From contig CM073329.1 of the NCBI GenBank assembly GCA_037043015.1, positions 306,448-370,447 on the forward strand: DNA of 64,000 bases, in the 5' to 3' direction. Shown here one piece after another: positions 1 through 8,796 of the stretch. A program made the position numbers and the translations under genes. The notes under the pieces were generated by a model. It was not told the origin of the DNA. It worked only from the letters and a program-made list of their open reading frames with translations, and ran no database searches. Position 1 is the first letter of the stretch. Every line of letters begins with the position of its first letter. The stretch is from Bryum argenteum (taxonomy: Eukaryota > Streptophyta > Bryopsida > Bryales > Bryaceae).

Positions 1-698
1 TTAATATTCGCAGCTTGTTGGGAAGTTAATTTTCTTAACTATGACTCGACCTGATATCTCTTATGCAGTCAACCAAATTGCCTCGTTTATGTCTGCATCG
101 CAACAACTTCACCTCGACGCAACTCTACACATTCTACGATATCTCAAAGGCAACTCCAACACCGGTCTATTCTATCAACACGCCTCCCGTTCCGCATCTC
201 CGTCTACACCGATGCCGATTGGGGCATGTGCTCAGAAACAAGGCTCAGCATCAGAGCTTACCTGTTCATCGCTGTCGGTGCACCTGTAAGCTGGAAAAGT
301 ACAAGACAACTGAGCGACGACGCCTAGGAAGTAGTATGGCTCAATTGTCTTCTCAACGAGCTTCAGGTTTACCCTTCTGTACCCGTTCCTCTCTCACGAA
401 CTAATGACACGATTAATCTCTCTCTAACCTCATCCAGATGCATTGCAACAATCAAAGTGCACTGAAACTAGCCAAGAATCCAGTCATTCATGCTAGAACA
501 AAGCATATAGACATTCATTATCATTTTGTGAGAGAACATGTCTTAGAGGGGGAAATTAGCCTTCAATTTATCAACACAGCGAGGCAACCCGCTGATATAC
601 TAACAAAGCCACTTGGGCGTACCAAATTTGAGCTTCATATATCTAATCTGAATCTCATCAACCTATCATTCCTTAAGCAGCAACAACTAACCTCTTAG
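1..698 (+). mobile_element. Ty1/copia retrotransposon remnant (end of RT plus RNase H)
   Basis: This is the 3' part of a copia polyprotein. Reading starts at about position 5 with the end of the reverse transcriptase: LVGKL, then TRPDISYAVNQ and HILRYLKG. These are signature copia sequences. After a frame break near 190 the RNase H domain can be followed in another frame (DADWG near 214, then SWKSTRQ near 290). Its C-terminal part is open at 438-698, with CNNQSALKLA, RTKHIDIHYHF and ADILTKPLG. Several frameshifts and stops show that the copy is dead. No 3' LTR can be recognised after 698, and the 5' part lies outside the window. Copia identity is firm; age and boundaries are not known. Confidence 0.92.
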
Positions 699-895
699 AA
701 ATCTTCTGCCACCTCTAACGATCCGAACGACTTAAACTCATTACCACGAAAACCTAACACCTGATCTCTACAATCCTCCCAGTTATCAAATATCCCTCTG
801 TTTCTACCCTGCCTTACCAAATAAAACTTCGGCTTTCTAACCCTCGTTCTCTGCATCCTTCTAACCTCTTTCGCTTCCCTTCCTTTATGCTCCAA
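695..895 (-). pseudogene. RNase H1 N-terminal hybrid-binding domain fragment
   Basis: A 66-codon minus-strand frame contains one recognisable module of about 45 residues. It starts with KFYLVRQGRNRGIFDNWEDC and ends with FRGNEFKSFGSLEVAEDF. This is the pattern of the RNase H1 N-terminal RNA/DNA hybrid-binding domain, which also occurs in caulimovirus viroplasmin (Pfam Cauli_VI). The conserved aromatic and GI..W.EC positions are present. The catalytic RNase H domain that normally follows is absent, because a stop comes straight after the module. The frame abuts the copia RNase H tail on the opposite strand, so it may come from another element or a captured gene. No start with clear support is visible. 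It could instead be one exon of a host gene lost to insertions. Confidence 0.6.
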
Positions 896-984
896 TCTGC
901 TAACACTACAGGCACATCCCTCTGAGCAACACCATCATCGCGATTTCCATACTTATAAGCATTGCTTGTACTCTACTTAAACTA

Positions 985-1679
985 ACACATGATCAAAACA
1001 TATTTGTCGGTAGTCAATTGTTCGTTATAGGGAGAAATACAATATCATTAGTTTTGGAAGATGCTGTGAACGCTATCAACGTGAGTCCACAACATGAATT
1101 AGTGTAGCCGACAGGGGAGAGACTGAGAGATTTTGAGTCAAAATTCTTATAACTTTGTGGATTGCATAGCATCGTGGGAGCCATAGACGGAATGCACGTA
1201 GCGACTTTTGAGCCCTCTCATCTAGTACCTTCAAATCACTACTACTTAAAGAGTGGTGGATAGACGTTATATTGTAAAGTAGTTTTCTAGATTTATACGT
1301 GGGAATGTCCGGGTCTACAAATGATTTCCAAATGCTTCATAGAACTTCACTATACAACTTGGGAATGTAAACCACTGTAATGAGAGGTATTCATATACAC
1401 TTATATTTTTTCTGTACATTGTAGGGGACTTGGGTCAACACCCTTTACAATGGTGGCTCATGGCGCCTCACAAAAAACTAGGACAAGTGTCAGTGTCTAA
1501 AAACCTCTTTCAATAGAATTTTAAGGTGCGGCCGGTGCATCCTCAAAAACGCGTTTGGGATTCTGAAAGGATCATTCAGAGAGTTTTTAGTCAAGCCGAA
1601 TTTCCATGCACATGATTTTTTCACCGGACGTTATTCTTTGTTGTGCGATTTTGAACAACATATTTCTATGTCAGTGTCA
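985..1679 (+). pseudogene. PIF/Harbinger transposase, 5' part (DDE_Tnp_4), interrupted
   Basis: Conceptual translation with frame corrections gives the hallmarks of a PIF/Harbinger DDE transposase in order. First comes VGSQLFVIGRNTISLVLEDA (about 1005-1065), then VGAIDGMHVATFEPSHLVPS followed by NHYYLKSGG (about 1170-1263), with the first catalytic Asp in GAIDG. IVGDLG and WWLMAPHK (about 1421-1475) carry the second Asp. NAFGILKGSFREF (about 1550-1590) is the region that should hold the catalytic Glu, but the expected E is not seen. Stops occur at about 1107 and 1261. The frame is cut at 1679 by an LTR retrotransposon and resumes at 7218. The reaction would be cut-and-paste transposition; this copy cannot encode a working enzyme. 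Confidence 0.85.
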
Positions 1680-1881
1680 TGGGCCAAGGCCTCGTTGATA
1701 AGCTCGGATGTTCACTCGCTATTAATTTTATAAATAGAACTTGGCAAAAGAGAGCTAAAGTATAGCCCTGATTGAGCCAAGAGATTAGTATATAAGGGAC
1801 TCTTATTCATTGTAAACCTAAGTCTTGGATCAATATATTTCTTTTGTAGTTTTTGCTTGTTTTGACAGCTAGACTCTTACA
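1680..1881 (+). repeat. 5' LTR of the chromovirus
   Basis: The LTR starts TGGGCCAAGGCCTCG and ends GACTCTTACA. It carries TATATAAGGGAC near 1790, a plausible TATA box for the element's own transcript. It contains a single copy of the AGAGCTAAAGTATAGCC unit that is triplicated in the 3' LTR. Confidence 0.93.
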
Positions 1882-2088
1882 TAATCCAAGACTTCTTTTG
1901 ATTTTCTGAAGGGCTTCATCCTCCCTTGTTTTTTCAAACGACAAAAGTAGGACATTGATTAGATTGAGGAACTTATCCACCCTCGTGGTAGTGATTGAAG
2001 ATAGCCACGTAACCGGGACGCATTTGAAGGCTTTGCGAAGCTGAAGAGTTGATTGAGAGGTGTTGCTTTTTGAGATGGAGAACGCCCG

Positions 2089-3060
2089 ATGATGATCGAT
2101 GATGAGATCTTGCGGCAGCAGCAGAAGAGCGCAAGGAGAAATTACGGCGAAAGACTATCAACAGGAGATCGTGAGGTTGCTCACACAACTTCAAGCTTCT
2201 CGGTGGTCGAGAAGTTGGCTATCAGCGATTGGTTGCACAACAATGATGGCGGGTGGCTCCGGCTGGACAATTCACGAGTTTAGGAGGTCCGTCTTCATCG
2301 CGAGATGATGCCGCAATCGATCGCAAAGAACAACAATATGGAAGGCGCCGTCGCATTGCGCAAGCGACAAGCGATATTTCAAAGTTTGACGAGTCGCAAG
2401 GGCTACCCGATATGGAAGGTCGAAGCGGATAACAAGCTTGAATTGATGGAGGGGTATCTTGGTACACCTCAAGATCAAGCCGCATACTTGTTTTTCGAGG
2501 ATGGACGCAAAGGCGCGAGATGATGGTAGTATCTTTCTACCAAAATCAACGTGGTTGCAATGCGGCGACTTTTATTCAACATCTTGACAGCGTTTACATC
2601 GACCGAATGCAAAGAAACGTAGGCATTGAATCCGCTCAAGCGATGAAGCGGGTAGGGAGTCATTCGCAACATTCTTGCCCAAGTTTGAAGGAGCTTGGTG
2701 AGAGTCAACTTACCATGGTTCCGGATATGGTGAAGATAGGATATCTTCGCGGTGCTCTCAACTCGAGAGATGCAACGCGCGATGATTGGACTGTGACGTA
2801 CATCGATTATGGTATGTTTGTCCAAGCTTTGTTGGCGGTCGGCTCTCAACTTGATTGCTTGCAATATCGGAAAGGTCGTCGACTCCGATCGCGACATCAA
2901 ATCGCGTATGGCGGATGGAGATGAGATGGATTGGATGCCTACGGTCCAAATAAGCAAGCTTCGGAGGCGTCGACTTTGGAGGAACAACAACGGTGTCGCC
3001 AAGAGGGACGCTGTTTTTATGTTTGAAGCGAGGCCACCGCGCAAATGATTTGTTCATCCA
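2089..3060 (+). pseudogene. Chromovirus gag remnant
   Basis: Frame fragments show a Retrotrans_gag-like pattern: FIQHLDSVYIDRMQRN (about 2568-2615), then ESQLTMVPDMVKIGYLRGAL (about 2701-2760). Compare the usual F..KFE..L.E....PD.VKI.YL..AL of chromovirus capsids. The frame changes several times between 2305 and 2924. A basic Lys/Arg-rich stretch follows (about 3060-3120), but I could not trace a clean CCHC zinc knuckle. The gag product would form the virus-like particle; this copy is non-functional. Confidence 0.7.
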
Positions 3061-3289
3061 AGCAAGGTGAAGGCAATAGGAAGAAGAAGAAAGAGAGCGC
3101 GGACAAAACTTCGATAGTGCGCGAGTGATGAGAAAGAAGAGCAATGTCAAGATAGAGGAGGTCAAAGAGATGGAGAGTTGTGACTCTGATGTAGAGTTGG
3201 AAAACGAGCAGCTTCCGGCATAAGACTCAGTCGGAGGCGTGGATGCAGGTTGTCAAAGTTGAAGAATCTAGGAGACAACTTAGACACGG

Positions 3290-5215
3290 GTGGTATGTAT
3301 GTTGATGTTTTAATAAACTCAATTATATCTACTCGTGCTTTGTGTGATTACGGATGCTAATGTTTTGCAAGCGTATGCGAGCAATTTGTTCGACGGAGAG
3401 GGTTGGATCGTCATCTATTCAACCTAGATTTTGGAGCAAATTACGACAATGAAGAAGCGGCCTATGATTTGCCAAATTGCAAATTTTATGGCGATATTGA
3501 TGGTATGGAGGAGAGGGTTGTTGCCTATGTTATTCCGGAGACGGATAGATGATATAATCTTGGGAAAAGGTTGGATGGAGCGACATGATGCAAGTGTTCG
3601 ACCTGCTAAAGAAGAGGTTTGCATTCGAAAACCTTTCAAGATGATTGTGAAGACTCGACCGATTACGTTGGAGCCAATGCGAGAGATCGTGCATCGGTGA
3701 TTCAAACTTTGCGGAGAAGCGGTGAACCAAGTAGAGGTTTTTTTAGTGTCGGCTTGGTTGACATCCGAAGGCACCACAAATGAAGGTGTATAGGGACCCG
3801 GCACAACATGCTCCCGGTCGCTCATACGCGATTATTGACGCTTTTAATCGACAAGATGCAAAGTCGTTGCCCCGCATAGGAAAGGGGTTGATCACGAGAT
3901 CAATCTTATTGAAGGAAAGACTAATGATGACATCCCCGCCATGCCATTGTATCGGATGTCCGAGGATCAATTATTAGTTTTGCGCAAGACCCTTACGGAG
4001 TTGTTGGATAATGGATTTATTCGCGTAAGTAATTCACTGCAGCAGCACTCCGGTCATATTTGTGAAGAAACCTGGCGGAGGATTGCGATTCTGTGTTGAC
4101 TATCGGCGATTGAACGAGATGAGTCGGAAGGCGGCTATCCAATTCCGCGCATTGATGAGACGTTAAGATCCATTCTTTGCTGACCAAAATATATCTCCAA
4201 GGTTGATGTAATCTCTGCGTTTCATCGGATACGTGTGAAAGAAGGTGACGAGTGGAAGACGGCGTTCAAAACACGTTTTGGCTTATATGAGTGGTTGGTC
4301 ACACCGTTTGGGTGATGGGCGCACTCCGCAACTTTTCAATGATATATCAATTGGATCTTTCATGATTTAATTGGATATATCTTTGCTTTCGCATATATTG
4401 ATGACGTGGTGATCTATAGTGATACTCAAAAAGAACATCGTGATGCGATTCTCGAGGATCATCCGTAAGCTTGCTAACGCAGGCTTCAACTTGATTTTGA
4501 TAAGAGCGAGTTTGAAAGCATACACTATTAAGTATCTTGGATATTTGGTGAAGACGGTTGGGGTTTGCGGTCGATCCAAAGAAAACTTGAGGCAATTCGT
4601 CAATGGGAGCCGCCAACAAAAGTAAAAGGAGTTCGTGGATTTTTAGGTTTTCGCAATTATTATCGACAATTCATAGATGGATATTCTAACATTGCGTAAC
4701 CTCTTACTCGACTAACGCGGAAAGATCAACCTTTCCATTGGACATCGAAATGTCAACATGCCGTTGATCGATTGAAGGAGGCATTAATTAAATGCGCGCG
4801 GTCTTCGTTAAATGGACTCCAGGGTTTGGAAACAACCATTGAATGTGATTCCTACGATTATCTTTGTTGGTGGCACCTTAATGCAAAAGGTGGACGGACT
4901 TTGGCATGCGGTTGCTTATTTCTCGAAGAAACACACTCACTGAGTCCAATTATCCGATTCATGACAAGGAAATGCTAGCGATTTGTACATTGCATCCGCG
5001 AGTGGCGTACATTACTTGTTGGCCAACATTTTGAAGTGAGTTGATCATCGCAATTTGGCTTATTTTTGAAGAAGCAACATTTGAGCGAGAGGCAAATCGT
5101 TGGGCCTACGAGTTGAATGATTTTGACTTTGAGATCGTGCACAAGCCTGGCAAGGATCAAGTTCAATCGGATGCACTTTCTCGTCGGGAACATGATCTTC
5201 CCTAAACACGCAGAT
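3290..5215 (+). pseudogene. Chromovirus protease - reverse transcriptase - RNase H remnant
   Basis: A protease-like VLINS..STRALCD segment (about 3306-3345) is followed by IDDIILGKGWMERHDASVRP (about 3541-3605). RT begins near 3950 with MSEDQL...[13 protein letters not shown]. It continues through [20 protein letters not shown] codons (broken by frameshifts, 4075-4125), [20 protein letters not shown] (about 4235-4290) and the catalytic box Y-I-D-D (4394-4405, inside AYIDDVVIYSD). RNase H and connection sequences follow to about 5200, ending near DQVQSDALSRRE. At least ten frame changes or stops are visible, so this is a clear pseudogene. Confidence 0.88.
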
Positions 5216-5379
5216 GATGATCGAATCATGAATCGATATCATTAGCTTTTGGACGGAGATGATGGCGCTTTGAAGGTTGTCGCTAAATCTGCATGGATCA
5301 CAGATGGTGATGCAAATTCAGAGAAAAAGACTCTTGCTACAGAGTCGATAATGACCCCGCGTCCCATATGTCCATTTAT

Positions 5380-6900
5380 TGACGAGAGATGATTGCATTA
5401 TGGGATGTTGCCCTCGCAAACAAATCATCGTTATTGGAAGATGCGAAAGGCGGTTATGGATGGTGGCGCCGACTACCTAAAGAATGGGGCTTACCTATCA
5501 CGATTAGTGAGTGTTCGTAGATTCAGTCATCGATTGCGTTGGCGTGGACGAATATGGATTCCGGCGCACGAACCTCTTGGACGCGTTTGATCCAATCTAC
5601 TCATGATTCACCACTAGCAGGACATCCAGGTCGTGAGGAGTGCAGCGTGACTTGATTGCGTGAATATCGTGGCGCAGGTTGACACAAGATGTTCGGAGAT
5701 TTTATGCGGGCGCAACGTGTGTGGAAAATCGAAGATTTGGCGGGAGCGAGAAGCGAGGTTGCTAAAACCTTTGCCAATTCCGCACGGATTTGAACCGAGC
5801 TCTCCATTGATTTTATTACCGGATTGGCGCAAGCAGGCGATCGTACAAATATCATGGTTGTGACGGACCGTTTGTCCAAATCTATCATTCTTTGTGCCTA
5901 TGAAGACAATTCGTGCACTTGATGTGGCTCACAAACTTTTAGAGCAAGTTTTTCAAGATCACGGATTGCTGCAGCAATTGTGTCGGATCGTGGTAGTCAA
6001 TTTGTTAGTCCGCTTTGGATGAAGTATGCAGATTGATGAAGATTACGCGCGTCGGTTGTCGGCGACTTTCCCATCCGGAGGCAGATGGTGCAACAAAGAG
6101 GGCGAATCAAGAGCTTGAAACATATCTTCGTATTTTCACGACATTTGAGCAAGAAGATTGGGCTTTTCGATTTGCCGATCGCGATGATGGCGTTGAATAA
6201 TCGTGTGTCGCGATCTATAGGTATGTACGCATTTTTTATGACTCACGGTTATCATCATTCGGTCATGAATATTACTATACCCGAGGAGGCAGTTCTTCGT
6301 TGTCACCGGCGGAAAAAGGACGCAAGCTTGTTGAAAGATTGGCGTAATTCAAGTGAATCGACAACAACGGCAATGGCCATTGCGCAAGAGACTCAAGAAC
6401 GCGGTCAAATACACGGTATTTCGGTGGCGAGGATTTTCGTCCGGGTGATCGTGTGTGGTTGAAGTTGAAGAACATCAACACGCGTCCCGGCCAATCAAGA
6501 AGCTTGATTGGATTGCTCTTCCTTATCGTGTATTGAAGTGCGCGAGGTACACATGCGGTTCGTTTGAATACACCGTCGTCGGTATTCATCCTGCTTTTTT
6601 TCATGTGAGTTTAGTGAAGAAGGCGGTGAGGATCCGTTGCCTTCCCAACTACCTCGTGATAATGAGCCCGGTATTGTTTTGAGCAATCCCGCTTTCGAGG
6701 CATCCACTAGCGAGGGACGAGTATCTTTGTTGAAAGAGTGTTGCAACATCGACGTCGTGGGCGTGGTTGGCAACTACTTGTAAAGTGGATAGGATGGCGG
6801 AGCCTACTTGGGAACTGTTTGCCAATTAAAAATGTTATGGCCTTAGAGCGATTACGAGCGCTTGTTGCGCGCGTCCCAGTCTTGATATTCCTTGGGCACA
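5380..6900 (+). pseudogene. Chromovirus integrase with C-terminal chromodomain, remnant
   Basis: The integrase zinc-binding start is seen as DSPLAGHPGRE (about 5608-5640). The catalytic core continues to a SHPEADGATKRANQELETYL-like segment (about 6068-6125), where the Glu of the DDE triad is expected. After the linker, a chromodomain is readable at about 6730-6815: ERVLQHRRRGRGWQLLVKWI, a one-base shift, then MAEPTWEL. The aromatic and acidic pattern of LVKW...(A)EPTWE is typical. In chromoviruses this domain follows integrase and binds modified histone H3, steering integration to heterochromatin. The copy carries frameshifts throughout. Confidence 0.85.
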
Positions 6901-6929
6901 TTCTCTTCTATGACACTTGTTTATTCATC

Positions 6930-6954
6930 AAAGGGGAGGAGGAGGAGGAGGAGG
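6930..6954 (+). other. Polypurine tract
   Basis: A purine run AAAGGGG followed by GGA/GAG repeats ends 9 bp before the 3' LTR start at 6964. Its place and composition fit the plus-strand primer for reverse transcription. Confidence 0.8.
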
Positions 6955-6963
6955 CATTTGTCT

Positions 6964-7217
6964 TGGGCCAAGGCCTCGTTGATAAGCTCGGATGTTCATT
7001 CGCTATTAATTTTATAAATAGAACTTGGCGAAGAGAGCTAAAGTATAGCCTCGGTGAGAGAGCTAAAGTATAGCCTCGGCGAGAGAGCTAAAGTATAGCC
7101 TCGGCGATTGAGCCAAGAGATTAGTATATAAGGGACTCTTATTCATTGTAAACCTAAGTCTTGGATCAATATATTTCTTTTGTAGTTTTTGCTTGTTTTG
7201 ACAGCTAGACTCTTACA
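6964..7217 (+). repeat. 3' LTR with a triplicated 25-bp unit
   Basis: This is the same sequence as the 5' LTR except for three tandem 25-bp copies of AGAGCTAAAGTATAGCCTCG plus five bases, at 7034-7108. The 5' LTR has one copy. The 52-bp length difference is explained by two extra units (50 bp) and small indels (net 2 bp). Confidence 0.92.
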
Positions 7218-7355
7218 GTCAGTTATATTTTGCATAAACATGTAGAGGAGTTCTCACAAATTCCATGGAGTGAAGGATTCGATGGCGCAAATGTTCATGA
7301 AGATCTAGCAGCTCTAGAAATAGTGGATGGAGTACGAGATGACATAGTAGCATAG
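7218..7355 (+). pseudogene. PIF/Harbinger transposase, 3' part
   Basis: Straight after the retrotransposon the frame reads SYILHKHVEEFSQIPWSEGF, then GANVHEDLAALEIVDGVRDD, then IVA and stop at 7353-7355. ILHKH matches the conserved C..LHN(F/H) near the end of Harbinger transposases, and GVRDD their C-terminal G..RD motif. Joined across the GTCA duplication this is the end of the frame that stops at 1679, with a one-base shift. The inserted chromovirus therefore explains the split. Confidence 0.82.
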
Positions 7356-8062
7356 ATGGGGAGCCAAAGGCACCACAAGTTGGGCATATTCCTGACCACG
7401 CAACAACGTCTACAATTATAGGAAGAGACGTGAGAAGTGCAAAACAAATTACATATTGATTTCTCTTTTTTGTACCTACTCTTATTTAGTATATTACAAA
7501 AAAAAGAAAAAAGAAAAAAAAGAAAAAGAATTAGATTCTATTACCTTCCGATGTTACAAACTTAGTATTTATGTGCAATGTACTACAAGGTTTCTACACA
7601 TGATACTTCTAATACAATGTTGTGTTGCTATGTTGCTCTTCCGGGATACAAATGTTGCATAGAACTTCGAATGCTCTTAGGTGTGGAAGCTAGCCGATGG
7701 AAATGGGGTCTTCGGCCTGCCTCTATTTGAGGATATGAGATGGTGGCCCAACAATGATAGAAGGTGTTGGTTTGGAAGCATTAGAGGTCACACGTGATGG
7801 AGCAATAGCAATAGTGTGTGCTCCAGGAGTGGGAGCAGTAGGTGCTCCAATAGTGGAAGCAATAGATACTGACAATGTCACATCGGCGGGAGTCTACCCT
7901 TGCATGGAGACAACTCCTAAAGGCGGCAATCCAACGGAGGAGTGTAGCGGTGTTGATCGTCTGTAGTGAGGTTTGGCTCTCTTTGTCGGAATCGTCAAGC
8001 CGTTGCTCAAAATTGATTGTCCATTTGAAGCAAGCTAAAATTGATTGGCCGTTGATTGGCGG
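7356..8062. other. Harbinger-internal spacer, no gene seen
   Basis: This stretch lies between the transposase end and the converging Myb-like frame. It contains an A-rich purine tract (7497-7530). A short + frame (7754-7966) is rich in Gly, Ala and Val with repeating GAG/GTG-type codons and shows no recognisable domain. It probably belongs to the Harbinger element. Confidence 0.4.
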
Positions 8063-8504
8063 CTACAGTGGACTTATAGAGACATTTGAATTGCTAAACC
8101 AGAAGTTGTGCGGGTCTCGACACGCTTCGATGAGGCGATCGCAGTCGAGATGAAGTTTTGGTGGTGTTGACAAATTTAGACAGCATAGCGTGAAGAAGGT
8201 TGCCAACATCATGTTTGCTTCGAATCTCGTCGACGTCTTCTTCTTCGTCTTGCTTTTTAAAGTTGGAGTCATTTGCAGCAAGCAAGTCTTGAATGTGCGA
8301 GGGTGGATGGTGGGACGGTTTCCATACCATTCATTAATCATATGGTGAACATCTTGTCCTAAAAGTCTTTGTAGGCATTCAAACTTTGATTCAGATAATG
8401 TCAAGTTCCAGTAATTGGCATGATTCCTCCCAATGGGGCTCAAGTAATCCGATATCTTTTTATAATTAGGAATCATTTGATTCCATTGAATTTTGCATGC
8501 ATAT
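8063..8504 (-). pseudogene. Myb/SANT-like (trihelix-type) protein fragment, probably the Harbinger accessory ORF
   Basis: The minus-strand frame is open from about 8503 down to 8063. It begins CKIQWNQMIPNYKKISDYLS and continues PIGRNHANYWNLTLSES, later KFECLQRLLGQDVHHMINEW. A C.(I/K).W...(I/M)P.YKKI.DY pattern with a following conserved W is what plant Myb/SANT-like DNA-binding domains show. PIF/Harbinger elements carry such a protein as a second ORF that works with the transposase, and here it converges on the transposase remnant. The upstream (N-terminal) part is cut by the MITE at 8505-8793. The assignment to Harbinger is inference; an unrelated trihelix fragment is possible. Confidence 0.5.
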
Positions 8505-8793
8505 CACTATAAGAAAACCATCAAATTTTAGATGTCTTAAATAAGACATCAAAGTTGTATTAGACATCTTAAAAATGACTTTTAAACTAAAAGTAGGGTT
8601 AGACATCACGTAGTGTCTAAGAAGACATCTTAAAAGATATCTTAGAAGATATTTTTGGATGTCTTACAAGATATTTTTGGATGTCTTCAAGTCATTTTTA
8701 AGTGTCTTCTAAGATACTGCGTGATGTCTAAGCCCACTTTTAGTCTAAAAGTTATTTGTAAGACATCTAAAATTCGATGGTTTTCTTATAGTG
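8505..8793. mobile_element. CACTA-type foldback MITE
   Basis: The element is 289 bp with perfect 18-bp terminal inverted repeats, CACTATAAGAAAACCATC and its complement. It is flanked by the 3-bp duplication TAT (8502-8504 and 8794-8796), as expected for CACTA (EnSpm) elements. The inside is also palindromic: TTAGACATCACGTAGTGTCT in the left half pairs with GATACTGCGTGATGTCTAA in the right half. A transcript would fold into one long imperfect hairpin. There is no coding capacity. Confidence 0.9.
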
Positions 8794-8796
8794 TAT

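Larger units (their letters stand above)
1680..7217 (+). mobile_element. Ty3/gypsy chromovirus LTR retrotransposon, degenerate but full-length
   Basis: A 5.5-kb element has TG...CA-ended LTRs at 1680-1881 and 6964-7217. It is flanked by the 4-bp duplication GTCA (1676-1679 and 7218-7221). The order inside is gag, protease, RT, RNase H, integrase, chromodomain, polypurine tract and 3' LTR, the gypsy/chromovirus order. Every coding part is broken by many frameshifts and stops, while the LTRs are still similar apart from a repeat expansion in the 3' copy. No clear primer-binding site complementary to a tRNA 3' end starts straight after the 5' LTR. The element sits inside a Harbinger transposase frame, so it is younger than that element. 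Small LTRs (202 and 254 bp) fit plant chromoviruses; the clade is not assigned. Confidence 0.93.

Noticed and set aside
2475..3165. Minus-strand ORFs of up to 189 codons inside the chromovirus
   Set aside because: They are antisense shadows of the gag region.
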